Shown: piece after piece, positions 1-8,061 of the stretch | Layout of the letters: every line of letters begins with the position of its first letter | How positions within the stretch are numbered: position 1 is the first letter of the stretch | Source: Coriobacteriia bacterium | GTDB lineage: Bacteria > Actinomycetota > Coriobacteriia > WRKU01 > WQUG01 | NCBI GenBank assembly: GCA_009785705.1 | Contig: WQVS01000001.1 | Span: forward strand, 1-64,000 | Direction of reading: 5' to 3' | Length of the DNA: 64,000 nucleotides | Notes under the pieces: generated by a model | What the model was told of the DNA's origin: nothing | Databases searched by the model: none | What the model saw: the letters and a program-made list of their open reading frames with translations, nothing else | Made by a program: the position numbers and the translations under genes

Positions 1-647
1 AGGGCGCTTAGTGCGACCCCAGCTAGGATGTGGGATGTTGGACTGACTCCGCTAATGCGTGCTAGTAGCAAGATTACTGCTGTGGTAGCAATGCCGCCTA
101 AAAAGGCGAAAACAACCACAAGGTAGGGACTGGTGATGGTATGGGTGACGGCAGAAGCAGCACCCAACTGAACGCCTGCTTGGAAAAATACAATGGCGAC
201 TGCTGCCCCAAAGGATGCTCCTTGAGCAATGCCTAGGGTAGAGGCTGAGGCAAGAGGGTTGCGAAGCACGTTTTGCATGATGCAGCCTGCCATGGCAAGC
301 GCGATACCTACGCCGACCCCTGTTATGATTTGAGGGATGCGCACATTCCACAGGATAGTTCGACTGACTTCTTCGCCCCCACCAAAGAGGGCGCGCACAA
401 CCTCTGTGATGGGAATCCCCGAAGAGCCCACAGATGCAGATATAAGTGCTACAGCCACCAAGATAAGCGCCAAGGCCAGCAAAGTGAACCACTTCTTACT
501 GACATGTTTTCGGTAATCGTCGTAGTGGTTATGTTCATGAGTGTGAGCATGGTTCAGCCCATGCTTGCTGCTGCGTCCATGACTATGGCTGTGGTCATGG
601 TGGTGACTGCTGCCCTTATGTTCTGTCTTTTTCCCTGTTAGATGCAT
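1..647 (-). CDS. FecCD-family ABC transporter permease, N-terminal part (runs off window)
   Basis: Membrane permease of the BtuC/FecCD family, which moves vitamin B12, iron-siderophores, haem or similar metal chelates. The reading frame is open to the window edge, so about 215 N-terminal residues are present. The first ~53 residues are cytoplasmic and very histidine-rich (about 15 His, with runs such as SSHHHDHSHSH). A first membrane helix follows, then family features such as the RIPQIITGVGVG segment and NPLASASTLGIAQGASFGA. The ATG was chosen because the nearest upstream ATG is out of frame and soon stops. It lies 124 bp downstream of a binding lipoprotein gene on the same strand, so the two probably form an operon. 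The His-rich tail suggests a divalent metal but does not prove the substrate. Confidence 0.85.
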   Translation of the reverse strand, partial: MHLTGKKTEHKGSSHHHDHSHSHGRSSKHGLNHAHTHEHNHYDDYRKHVSKKWFTLLALALILVAVALISASVGSSGIPITEVVRALFGGGEEVSRTILWNVRIPQIITGVGVGIALAMAGCIMQNVLRNPLASASTLGIAQGASFGAAVAIVFFQAGVQLGAASAVTHTITSPYLVVVFAFLGGIATTAVILLLARISGVSPTSHILAGVALSA

Positions 648-692
648 GATGAGGTATTGTAGCCTAAAGAGGTGACCTTTACTGACATCTCC

Positions 693-737
693 GCCACTGA
701 AGCCTTGGAGAACTTAAGTCCTAGTTGCTTCAGTGGC
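693..737 (-). promoter_or_regulatory. Perfect hairpin between binding protein and permease genes
   Basis: An 11-bp perfect inverted repeat (GCCACTGAAGC / GCTTCAGTGGC) with a 23-nt loop sits in the 124-bp gap between the lipoprotein gene and the permease gene. It has no U-tract on the transcribed strand, so it looks more like an RNA stabiliser or processing element that favours the upstream binding-protein message than a terminator. A cobalamin riboswitch was considered because of the GCCACTG string, but no B12-box was found. Confidence 0.5.
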
Positions 738-771
738 AGAAATGCCGAGGAAGGGTAAGAGTCACAAATCT

Positions 772-1911
772 CTATTCACCTATGCTGAGCTTGCCATAGA
801 ACAGGCCATCTTCGCGCATTATCTCAAAGGTATTTTCTCCTAGGAAAGTTATCAGGATTTCTTCAGCCTTATCCTCGATGTCGATATCAGAGAATTCTTC
901 AGGGTAGAGTACGATGCCCGCATAGTAGGCATTGATTAGTGCATAGGTAATGTTGGTGCCAGAAAAATTGAAGGCTGGCATGGTGTAGACGCGTCCCTCC
1001 TGAACAGCGCGGAGCGAATCAAAGTAGCCAGGATTTGCACGGTATTCGTCATTAACTAAGTCCATGTTGCCTGGGTCAAGGAAGATAACGTCAGGATCCC
1101 AGACTAAGATGGCTTCAAAATCAGCTTCAAAAAAACCGTCAATGTCTGCGTCGTCAGCCACGTTCAAGGCATTCACAGCAACAAGCGGCCCAAAGTCTGA
1201 ATAAGTGCCCCCGAAACCACGTCGACCATTCCAGGTAACAGCACCCGCGTAAACACTGGGCTTATCAGCATCATCAATATCACGAGTGCGCCCATCAAGG
1301 TCAGCTTTTAAGTCTTCAATATATGCCAACAGTTCCCATGCACGCTCTAATTCATCAACAACTTCTGCGAAAGTGTGCAAGGCAACAGCAAAGCTTTCAT
1401 GGGCAAGGCCTGTTTGATGGCGCACAGATACAACAGGGATGTTGGTCTGAGCCTGCAATTCGTCAGCAGCCTCCCAGTCGAAGCCAGCAATAATAACGTC
1501 AGGTGAAACAAGGATGATTTCTTCAGGGAAGCCGTTGTTATCGCCACTTCCACCCCCGGTACCCACTAGGGGCAGCTCACGGAAAGTCTCAATATGCACA
1601 GGGTTATAGTCGCGCCGCACAACAACATCTTCGGTATTGTATTCTTCAGCACCAACCAGCATGTCAACAACATCGAGATAGGCAGCAAGACGTGGCGCAC
1701 CAGAACCTAGGGTAATAATGCTCTCAACAGTGACAGGAATCTCTACTTCTCTCCCTAGAGCATCAGTGATAATGCGTGTAGTAGCCTCTTCAGCAGGAGG
1801 GCTCGCATCGATATCGGCGTCATCACTACAGGCAGAAAGTCCCAAAACAGCCAACACTAAAGATAATCCCAATACCAACAATAAGTTCAGTCTAGTAGTA
1901 CGCTTTATCAT
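772..1911 (-). CDS. ABC transporter substrate-binding lipoprotein, BtuF/FhuD-like (PF01497 type)
   Basis: Extracytoplasmic binding lipoprotein of a metal-chelate importer, 379 residues. It has a basic start, a hydrophobic stretch and a lipobox LSAC with the lipidated Cys at 28. The mature part has two lobes joined by a long helix, as in periplasmic-binding fold III proteins. Family-like segments are ITDALGREVEIP near the start, SPDVIIAGFDW in the middle and DVIFLDPGNMD in lobe 2. It is followed on the same strand by a FecCD permease, so it is the probable first gene of the operon. The ligand cannot be read from sequence: corrinoid, haem, siderophore or a molybdate/tungstate/nickel chelate are all possible, and the nearby metal-enzyme genes are only circumstantial. 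Confidence 0.85.
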   Translation of the reverse strand: MIKRTTRLNLLLVLGLSLVLAVLGLSACSDDADIDASPPAEEATTRIITDALGREVEIPVTVESIITLGSGAPRLAAYLDVVDMLVGAEEYNTEDVVVRRDYNPVHIETFRELPLVGTGGGSGDNNGFPEEIILVSPDVIIAGFDWEAADELQAQTNIPVVSVRHQTGLAHESFAVALHTFAEVVDELERAWELLAYIEDLKADLDGRTRDIDDADKPSVYAGAVTWNGRRGFGGTYSDFGPLVAVNALNVADDADIDGFFEADFEAILVWDPDVIFLDPGNMDLVNDEYRANPGYFDSLRAVQEGRVYTMPAFNFSGTNITYALINAYYAGIVLYPEEFSDIDIEDKAEEILITFLGENTFEIMREDGLFYGKLSIGE

Positions 1912-2193
1912 GCAAATACCCTCTTTCTTTAACTGAATAAAATTCCACTCAGATTACTTTATTGAGATAAAGTGTATAGCGAGCAAAATGCTCCCACAAG
2001 CCCCGTAGGGGGATAAAATATAAGAGAAATGTAGATTTCCCCCCTAACGTTCACTGTGTAAGGGCAGCAGCTACGCTAGGCTTGGGTGCTTGACAGAAAT
2101 TGCTGTGCAGGGGAGACTTTAGCAGTGTAAAAGGGCAAGCGGGGAAGATGTAGTACCTATTAAGGTGCTCCTAAACAGGGGGATATCCAGTAA

Positions 2194-2496
2194 ATGAATT
2201 TAGTTTTAAGAATTGTGTGGTCTGCTGCGCTGTTGGTGATTATTGCAGCTTTGGGATGGTTTGTTCTGTCGCCTGCGACGGCCTTTATGGCAGATTTTGG
2301 AACCGAGCAGCAAATAGGTCTACTTTTCGTATTTATATGGATGCCCTCCATCTTGTTCTTGCTCATCTCTTCAGGACAACTTTTCAAGTCCTGGCATCAG
2401 AGTGCTGCAATACAGCAGTATGTCTGGATAGCGCTTAGTTGGATATATGCCTTTGGGCTTGCCGCAGTACTCTATTTCCGATTTGTAGCAGGGTAG
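2194..2496 (+). CDS. Small three-helix membrane protein, unknown function
   Basis: A 100-residue hydrophobic protein with three predicted membrane helices (about residues 5-27, 39-60 and 75-97) and a short polar loop with FGTEQQIG. A purine-rich GGGGGA sits about 8 nt upstream of the ATG. I do not recognise a family. It is divergent from the binding-protein operon and lies upstream of rimP-nusA-infB, separated from rimP by a strong hairpin, so it is probably its own transcription unit. A gene rather than a shadow is favoured by the hydrophobic pattern and the ribosome-binding site. Confidence 0.6.
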   Translation: MNLVLRIVWSAALLVIIAALGWFVLSPATAFMADFGTEQQIGLLFVFIWMPSILFLLISSGQLFKSWHQSAAIQQYVWIALSWIYAFGLAAVLYFRFVAG

Positions 2497-2548
2497 GCTT
2501 TGTGCTAGTATTGTAGGACTTGTTTATACAGATTGTTTTTAGACTAGT

Positions 2549-2603
2549 GTACGTTACGAGGAAGTGGGTCATTGTGACCTACTTCTTTTAGCTTGTAACG
2601 TAC
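2549..2603 (+). promoter_or_regulatory. Two-tier hairpin in the leader of rimP-nusA-infB
   Basis: Nested inverted repeats: an outer 9-bp arm GTACGTTAC/GTAACGTAC and an inner 11-bp arm GAAGTGGGTCA/TGACCTACTTC (one G-U pair) closing a 3-nt loop. There is no uridine run after it, so it is a weak candidate for an intrinsic terminator of the upstream gene and a better one for a processed or antitermination-responsive leader. Feedback control by NusA on this operon is known in other bacteria; its use here is inference. Confidence 0.5.
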
Positions 2604-2663
2604 TTTAAGCATGTTTTAGGCGACAATTTACGCTGGCGAAAGGGCCGCAGGAAGGAGCATATG

Positions 2664-2963
2664 ATGAACAAGGAAGAACGTGCGCAGATGCTCTTTGATG
2701 CACTTAATAGCCAGGCGACAACAGAGGGTCTTGAGCTGATTGATGTTGAGCTTAAAGGACAGACTCACAACCCTATTGTTATTGTCTATCTGAACAAGGA
2801 TGGCGGCATCGGAATTGACGATTTAACAGCCGCCAATAAGTGGATTGACCTCATACTGGACGAACTGATTACGACGCGCTATACCCTAGAGGTATCTTCT
2901 CCAGGCGGGCGTGCTAAACGAAGCGTCGATGATAACGCAAGCGAAACGGGCGCGCATCGCTAG
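2664..2963 (+). CDS. rimP: Ribosome maturation factor RimP, N-terminal domain only (truncated)
   Basis: RimP helps assemble the 30S subunit. Only the N-terminal domain is present: the LELIDVELKG strand, VYLNKDGGIGIDDL and TLEVSSPG match the family. Directly after SSPG the sequence loses similarity and stops (about 99 residues against the usual ~150). The C-terminal SH3-like domain needs about 70 codons, but only 103 bp remain before nusA. The +1 frame continues for about 30 codons without family motifs and the other frame stops at once, so a simple frameshift does not restore the domain. Two ATGs are adjacent; GAAGGAG is spaced 6 nt from the second, which I chose. It may be a working minimal RimP or a decaying gene. 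Position ahead of nusA is standard. Confidence 0.75.
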   Translation: MNKEERAQMLFDALNSQATTEGLELIDVELKGQTHNPIVIVYLNKDGGIGIDDLTAANKWIDLILDELITTRYTLEVSSPGGRAKRSVDDNASETGAHR

Positions 2964-3066
2964 CATATGCTCTAGCGAATACGGCGCGGCGTAGGCGAAG
3001 ACAATTAAATAGAAGTCTCTGTACTGCGCACATGCAGTAGAGAGCAAAGCAAGAAAGGGTACAACG

Positions 3067-4236
3067 ATGGCAGATATTGGTTTGATGGCAGCATTCAAAG
3101 AGATTGCACAGACTCACGGAATTGATGAGTATGAGCTGCTTGATAAGCTTGAACAAAACTTAGCTCCTGTTTATGAGCGTGTGCTAAAGCTAGAAAATGC
3201 CGCAAAGGTGATGCTTGACCGCGAGACAGGTGCGATTTACGTATATGAACTTATTCCGATAGGCGACTTTGACCCAGAAACAGAACCAGAAGAGGGCGAA
3301 GTGCGTGAATATGAGGAGAAGGACGTAACCCCACCAGAGGTGTCTCGTATCGCTGCTCATCAGGCAAAGTCAGTTATCAGTGCCATGGTGCGCGATGCTC
3401 GTCGTGAGCGCATCTTTGAAGATTTCGTGGGACGTATTGGGGAAATGGTTTCTGGTCCTGTCCAGCAATCAAACCGCAAGTTCACCATCATTAAACTAGG
3501 CGATGACCTAGAGGCAGAACTTCCAGCCAGTGAGGCTCCAGCCAGCGAACACTATCGCTTTAACGAACGCGTGAAAGTCTACATCGTAGATGTACGTCGC
3601 GTACAAAAGGCCAACGAGTCTTCCATCATCGTTTCACGTAAGCATCCAGGCCTTATCAAGCGCCTCTTCGAAGTTGAAGTGCCTGAAGTCTACGACGGTA
3701 TCGTCGAATTCAAAAGCATCGTACGTGAAGCAGGCATTCGTTCAAAGGTGGCCGTAGCGAGCCGTGAGCCCAGTCTAGACCCAGTAGGTGCCTGCGTAGG
3801 CCCTGGCGGTAGTCGCGTGCGCAACGTAGTGACTGACCTGCGCGGGGAACGCATTGACATTATCGCCTGGGATGAAAATCCAGAGATTTTTGTGGCAAAT
3901 GCACTGTCTCCGGCAAAGGTTGACCGTGTCATGATTGACGAGGCGTCTCACACGGCAAACGTGATTGTTCCTAATGACCAGCTATCACTGGCAATTGGTA
4001 AAGAGGGTCAGAATGCCCGCCTTGCCGCACAACTGACTGGCTGGCGCATTGACATAAAGAGCGTTGAGATGGCAGAGGCTGCAGGACTAGTGAAGCCGAT
4101 TCCGCTTATGGAAAACTTGGATGACGTCGACCCCATCTGTAGTGCAACTACGGCTGCTGGGGTTAGATGCCGTAACCACGCACGTCCTAACTCAGCTTAC
4201 TGTGGAGTACACGCTGACCTAGAGGACGCAAGTTAG
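3067..4236 (+). CDS. nusA: Transcription termination/antitermination factor NusA
   Basis: RNA-polymerase-binding elongation factor for pausing, termination and antitermination, 389 residues. The N-terminal polymerase-binding domain (1 to ~135), an S1 domain (VSGPVQQSNRKFTIIKLG region) and two KH domains are recognisable. GACVGPGGSRVRNVVTDL is the first KH loop and LSLAIGKEGQNARLAAQLTG the second. It ends with an unusual compact motif, C358-x9-C368-x10-C379-x2-H382, which could bind zinc. AAAGGG lies about 8 nt before the ATG, and a hairpin (GTACTGC/GCAGTA core) lies just upstream of that site. It sits in the conserved order rimP-nusA-ylxR-infB-rbfA. Confidence 0.95.
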   Translation: MADIGLMAAFKEIAQTHGIDEYELLDKLEQNLAPVYERVLKLENAAKVMLDRETGAIYVYELIPIGDFDPETEPEEGEVREYEEKDVTPPEVSRIAAHQAKSVISAMVRDARRERIFEDFVGRIGEMVSGPVQQSNRKFTIIKLGDDLEAELPASEAPASEHYRFNERVKVYIVDVRRVQKANESSIIVSRKHPGLIKRLFEVEVPEVYDGIVEFKSIVREAGIRSKVAVASREPSLDPVGACVGPGGSRVRNVVTDLRGERIDIIAWDENPEIFVANALSPAKVDRVMIDEASHTANVIVPNDQLSLAIGKEGQNARLAAQLTGWRIDIKSVEMAEAAGLVKPIPLMENLDDVDPICSATTAAGVRCRNHARPNSAYCGVHADLEDAS

Positions 4237-4242
4237 TCCTGC

Positions 4243-4557
4243 GTGAGAACAGCAACAACAGCTAAAGTTTCGAATCGCACCTGTGTTGCTTGCCGCAAGA
4301 TTGCAGCACGCGAAGAACTGTTACGCTTTGTGATGAGTAGCAGCGACGAAACTAAGGCAAGTGCACGGATAGTTTTTGACAAGAGTAAACGACGTCCTGG
4401 TAGGGGAGTATGGACATGCTCTACCGCGGACTGCTTTGAAAAAGCGGTTGAGAGAGGACAGATCGCCCGGGGATTACGTGTTTCCAGGGCTGCGCAAAAC
4501 GACGAAGTTATTACCGCCCTACGTGCAAGCGTAGCGTGTTATGTATCGGTAGATTAG
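4243..4557 (+). CDS. ylxR: YlxR family RNA-binding protein (RnpM)
   Basis: DUF448/YlxR protein of 104 residues, encoded between nusA and infB as in most Gram-positive bacteria. Members bind RNA; in Bacillus the homologue modulates RNase P. Recognisable signatures are CVACRKIAAREELLRFV near the start and RPGRGVWTCSTADCFEKA in the middle. The start is GTG, six nt after the nusA stop, implying translational coupling. Confidence 0.9.
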   Translation: MRTATTAKVSNRTCVACRKIAAREELLRFVMSSSDETKASARIVFDKSKRRPGRGVWTCSTADCFEKAVERGQIARGLRVSRAAQNDEVITALRASVACYVSVD

Positions 4558-4570
4558 GGAGTGATGGCAC

Positions 4571-7306
4571 TTGGCAGGCGTGAAAATATATGAGCTAGCC
4601 AAAGAATTTGGCATGCAGAGCAAGGAATTGCTTGAAGAAGTACAAAAGCTGGGTATTCCTGCGAAGACTCCGTCGTCGAGTTTAGTAGATGCCTATGTTG
4701 ATATTGTGCGTATGCAGTTGGCTCCGCTGATTGAGCAGCGTCAGGCAGAAGTAGCAGCAGAGCGTGCTGCAGCCGAGGCCGAAGAGGCGAAGCAGCGTGC
4801 CGAAGAAGAAGCACGCGCGAAAGCCGAAGAAGAAGAGCGCCGCAAGCAGGAAGAAGAAGCACGCATTAAGCGTGAAGAAGAGCGTGCTGAGCGTGAAGCA
4901 GAGCGCGCAAAGCTTGAAGAAGAAGGAAAGCAGCGTGCTGCAGAAGAAGCTGCTGCGTCGAAGGCTCCTCTCCCAGGTGTTGTGGAGGCGGCCATTGCTG
5001 CCGTAGCGGCAGCTGGCGGCAGTGGTGCTAGTGGTGGTGCCGACAGTGATGTCGACAAAGGCAGTGCTGACAAAGAGGCTGCTGGTGCTACAGCTAAGGC
5101 TGCAGCGGACACGAAGAAGCCAGCGCAGGCAAAGACTGTAAAGGCCGACAGTGGCAAGGAAGCTACTGCGCCAAAGGCAAAAGATGCCAAAGAAGTTGCC
5201 GCAGATGAAAAGCCCGCTGAAAAGAAGAAGGCTACCCCAGCAAAAGCAGCGAAACAAAATCAGCGCACCAGTCTTGAAGCGGCTATTGCTGCAGAACATG
5301 AGCGCTTAGAGCGTGAAAAGGCTGTCCGTAAAGAGGCAGAGGAAGCCCAGCGCTATAAGGAAATGGCGATTCAGGCCGAAAAGCTACAGAAAGAAAAAGT
5401 TCTTGCAGAGATGCGTGCTGAAGTTGAGGCCGCAAAAACTGAAGGCGAATCACGTCGCTCAAAGAAAAAGAAGAAAAAGGGCAAAGGCTCTGTCGAGGAC
5501 GAACTTATCAAAGATGCCCCTGCAGATAGCGACGATCCTGCTATTCCGCATGGCGGTGCTGCAGTAACCGTTACTGAGGGTCTCACCTTGGGAGAATTTG
5601 CGGAGGCACTTGATGTTCCTGCAAATGACCTTATCAAGACACTCTTTATGCTGGGTACGCCCCTTTCAGTAAACGAGCCCATCAGCAACGAGCTCATTGA
5701 ATTGCTTGCCGATGATTTGGAGCGCAGCGTTAGCGTCCAACGTCCAGAAGACGAAATGACTTGGACCTTTGAAGAGGACAAGCCTGAAGACTTAGAGTCT
5801 CGCAGCCCTGTTGTTACGGTTATGGGCCACGTAGACCATGGTAAGACCTCATTGCTTGATGCTATTCGCGAAACAGGAATTGTAGATACTGAAGCTGGTG
5901 GTATTACTCAACATATTGGTGCTTCGGTTGTACAGAAGAACGGTCGCAAGATTACCTTTATTGATACCCCGGGTCACGAGGCCTTTACGGCGATGCGTGC
6001 ACGTGGTGCAAATATTACCGATATCGTTATTTTGGTGGTTGCAGCTGACGACGGTGTTATGCCGCAGACCATCGAGGCTATTAGCCACGCAAAAGCTGCG
6101 GGAGTACCGATTGTTGTTGCTGTAAATAAGATTGACAAAGACGGCGCAAATCCTGACCGTGTACGTCAAATGCTTACAGAATATGAAGTTGTTCCAGAGG
6201 ACTGGGGCGGCAGTAACATCTTCGTCAACATTAGTGCGAAGAAGCGTCTGGGTATTGATGAGCTACTAGAAATGTTGCTCATTCAGGCAGACATGCTAGA
6301 ACTGAAGTCAAATCCCAACACGCAGGCCTTCGGTACCGTTATCGAAGCAAAGCTGGACAAGGGTCGCGGTCCTGTTGCTACAGTGCTAGTGCAGCGCGGT
6401 ACCTTGAGCGGAGGCGACGCTCTGGTAGCGGGTACAGCCTTCGGTCGTGTTCGTGCCTTGATGGCACCAGATGGCTGCAAGGTAAAGCAAGCTGGTCCTT
6501 CAGAGCCTGTCGAAATCTTGGGTCTACAGGAAGTTCCCTCTGCTGGTGACGAATTCTTGGTCTTTGAAGATGAGCGCAGTGCTCGCGCATTGGCTGAATC
6601 CCGTGCGATGAAGATTCGCTTGCGCCAGCATGAATCAGCGCACAAGCATGTGTCGTTGGACGACCTCTTCAGTGCTATTGAAGCAGGGGAGATTAAAGAC
6701 CTGAACCTTGTGGTTAAAGCAGACGTACAGGGCTCTATCGAGGCTCTGCGTGATGCGCTAGAGAAAATCGACCAGTCAGAGGTGCGCATTAACATTGTTC
6801 ACTCTGCCGTTGGTGGTATTACAGAGACTGACATCCAGCTAGCAACCGTGTCTAATGCTATCGTTATCGGGTTCAACGTTCGACCGACCCCTGGTGCTAA
6901 GTCACTAGCTGCTGAAGAAAAGATTGATGTACGCCTGTATCGTGTAATCTATCAGGCAATCGAAGAAATCAATGCAGCACGCGTGGGCATGCTTGCACCA
7001 GAGTTTGTGGAAGAAGACACAGCTCGCATTGAGGTACGTGAGCTCTTCCGCGTTCCAAAGATGGGTGTTATTGCAGGATCTTATGTACTAGACGGGGAAA
7101 TCAACCGTGATGATAAGGTTCGTATTGTTCGCGACTCTACCGTTATATTTGAGGGTACAATTGGCTCATTGCGTCGATTTAAAGAAGACGTTAAGTCAGT
7201 GCGTGCAGGATATGAATGTGGTGTAGGCATTGAAGGATTCCAAGACCTAAAGCTAGAAGACATTATCGAAGGATATCGAATAAAAGAAGTTGCTCGAAAG
7301 GCATAG
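4571..7306 (+). CDS. infB: Translation initiation factor IF-2
   Basis: GTPase that positions initiator tRNA on the ribosome, 911 residues. The N-terminal IF2_N subdomain ([20 protein letters not shown]) is followed by a long Ala/Glu/Lys-rich coiled region (~50-330), a second IF2_N-like unit (~340-390) and the G domain. [12 protein letters not shown] is G1, DTPGHEAF G3 and NKIDK G4; domains II-IV follow. The start is TTG with AGGGA about 9 nt upstream; the nearby ATG is out of frame. The gene begins 13 nt after ylxR. The repetitive N-terminal DNA yields long open frames on the other strand that are not genes. Confidence 0.96.
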   Translation: MAGVKIYELAKEFGMQSKELLEEVQKLGIPAKTPSSSLVDAYVDIVRMQLAPLIEQRQAEVAAERAAAEAEEAKQRAEEEARAKAEEEERRKQEEEARIKREEERAEREAERAKLEEEGKQRAAEEAAASKAPLPGVVEAAIAAVAAAGGSGASGGADSDVDKGSADKEAAGATAKAAADTKKPAQAKTVKADSGKEATAPKAKDAKEVAADEKPAEKKKATPAKAAKQNQRTSLEAAIAAEHERLEREKAVRKEAEEAQRYKEMAIQAEKLQKEKVLAEMRAEVEAAKTEGESRRSKKKKKKGKGSVEDELIKDAPADSDDPAIPHGGAAVTVTEGLTLGEFAEALDVPANDLIKTLFMLGTPLSVNEPISNELIELLADDLERSVSVQRPEDEMTWTFEEDKPEDLESRSPVVTVMGHVDHGKTSLLDAIRETGIVDTEAGGITQHIGASVVQKNGRKITFIDTPGHEAFTAMRARGANITDIVILVVAADDGVMPQTIEAISHAKAAGVPIVVAVNKIDKDGANPDRVRQMLTEYEVVPEDWGGSNIFVNISAKKRLGIDELLEMLLIQADMLELKSNPNTQAFGTVIEAKLDKGRGPVATVLVQRGTLSGGDALVAGTAFGRVRALMAPDGCKVKQAGPSEPVEILGLQEVPSAGDEFLVFEDERSARALAESRAMKIRLRQHESAHKHVSLDDLFSAIEAGEIKDLNLVVKADVQGSIEALRDALEKIDQSEVRINIVHSAVGGITETDIQLATVSNAIVIGFNVRPTPGAKSLAAEEKIDVRLYRVIYQAIEEINAARVGMLAPEFVEEDTARIEVRELFRVPKMGVIAGSYVLDGEINRDDKVRIVRDSTVIFEGTIGSLRRFKEDVKSVRAGYECGVGIEGFQDLKLEDIIEGYRIKEVARKA

Positions 7307-7470
7307 TGATTGACTAGTTGCTGGAGATATTAGGGGTGACCGCGCGCAGTTCCGCAGGAGCGGGTTTGCGACGAGGATGTTTGAGCACGACACTCCTACT
7401 TGCCTCCAGTTACAGACTCCATTTCAACTACTACCTTAGCTAGAGCAACCAGAAAGAAAGGACAATAACT

Positions 7471-7845
7471 ATGGCACGTCAAAACTTTAGTCGCAAAAAT
7501 GATGAGGCAGCACGCGCTGCAGTTGCATTAATTATTGAGCGCGAAATTAGCGATCCGCGTATCTTCATGACCACCGTTACTGGTGTAGAAGTAAGCCCTG
7601 ATAAGTCAGTGGCACACGTATTTGTGAGCAACGACCCGTCTCGTTATGATGATATGCTGGCAGGTCTAGATTCTGCTAAGGGACGCATTCGTTCGCTACT
7701 AGGCAAAGCCGTTGGTTGGAGGTCAACTCCTGACCTACAGTTCCATATTGACGAGGCTCTAGACGAAGGTCAGCGCATTGCAGACATCCTGGCTTCAGCA
7801 GACGAACGCCGCGAACAATTCGCCGCAGAAGAATCCGAAGACTAG
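7471..7845 (+). CDS. rbfA: Ribosome-binding factor A
   Basis: Small KH-fold 30S maturation factor, 124 residues, of usual length. Family segments include EISDPRIFMTTVTGVEVSPD and FHIDEALDEGQRI. A ribosome-binding site AGAAAGGA precedes the ATG. It follows infB by 164 bp; I saw no gene in that gap. Confidence 0.95.
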   Translation: MARQNFSRKNDEAARAAVALIIEREISDPRIFMTTVTGVEVSPDKSVAHVFVSNDPSRYDDMLAGLDSAKGRIRSLLGKAVGWRSTPDLQFHIDEALDEGQRIADILASADERREQFAAEESED

Positions 7846-7885
7846 CACATAACGCACCTACGCACTTAGACTCTGCGTTGTTTGA

Positions 7886-7997
7886 AAATATCCATTTGTT
7901 TCTGCAGCCTAGTATGTTGCACAATGGATATTTGTAGGACTCCTTGCCTAGCGACTACACTGCGCTTTGCTCGCTAGGATATTTGCGAGCAATATCC
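7886..7997 (+). repeat. Clustered inverted repeats with GGATATT half-sites between rbfA and nrnA
   Basis: An 11-bp perfect inverted repeat (AAATATCCATT/AATGGATATTT, 26-nt loop) is followed about 45 bp later by a 7-bp repeat GGATATT/AATATCC around TGCGAGC. The same GGATATT core therefore occurs four times, in alternating orientation. The second repeat is embedded in further partial palindromes (GCGAGC, CTCGCTA). It could be an RNA structure, a regulator-binding cluster or a small repetitive element; nothing decides between them. Confidence 0.4.
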
Positions 7998-8061
7998 GCT
8001 CGCTACGCTGGTGTTGATTTTAAGTGCTAGGAGTATACTGGGCAATTTGAATGTGGATGAC

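Noticed and set aside
52..492. 146-codon minus-strand frame at the left edge
   Set aside because: It is a shifted frame of the FecCD permease, rich in His/Cys/Arg with no domain; the permease frame is clearly the coding one.
648..771. Cobalamin riboswitch before the FecCD permease (GCCACTG string)
   Set aside because: Only the GCCACTG hairpin resembles the class; the B12-box and other conserved parts are missing and the site is inside the operon.
4682..5299. Long open frames opposite the 5' part of infB
   Set aside because: They arise from the repetitive Ala/Glu/Lys codons of IF-2, are compositionally odd and have no ribosome-binding sites.
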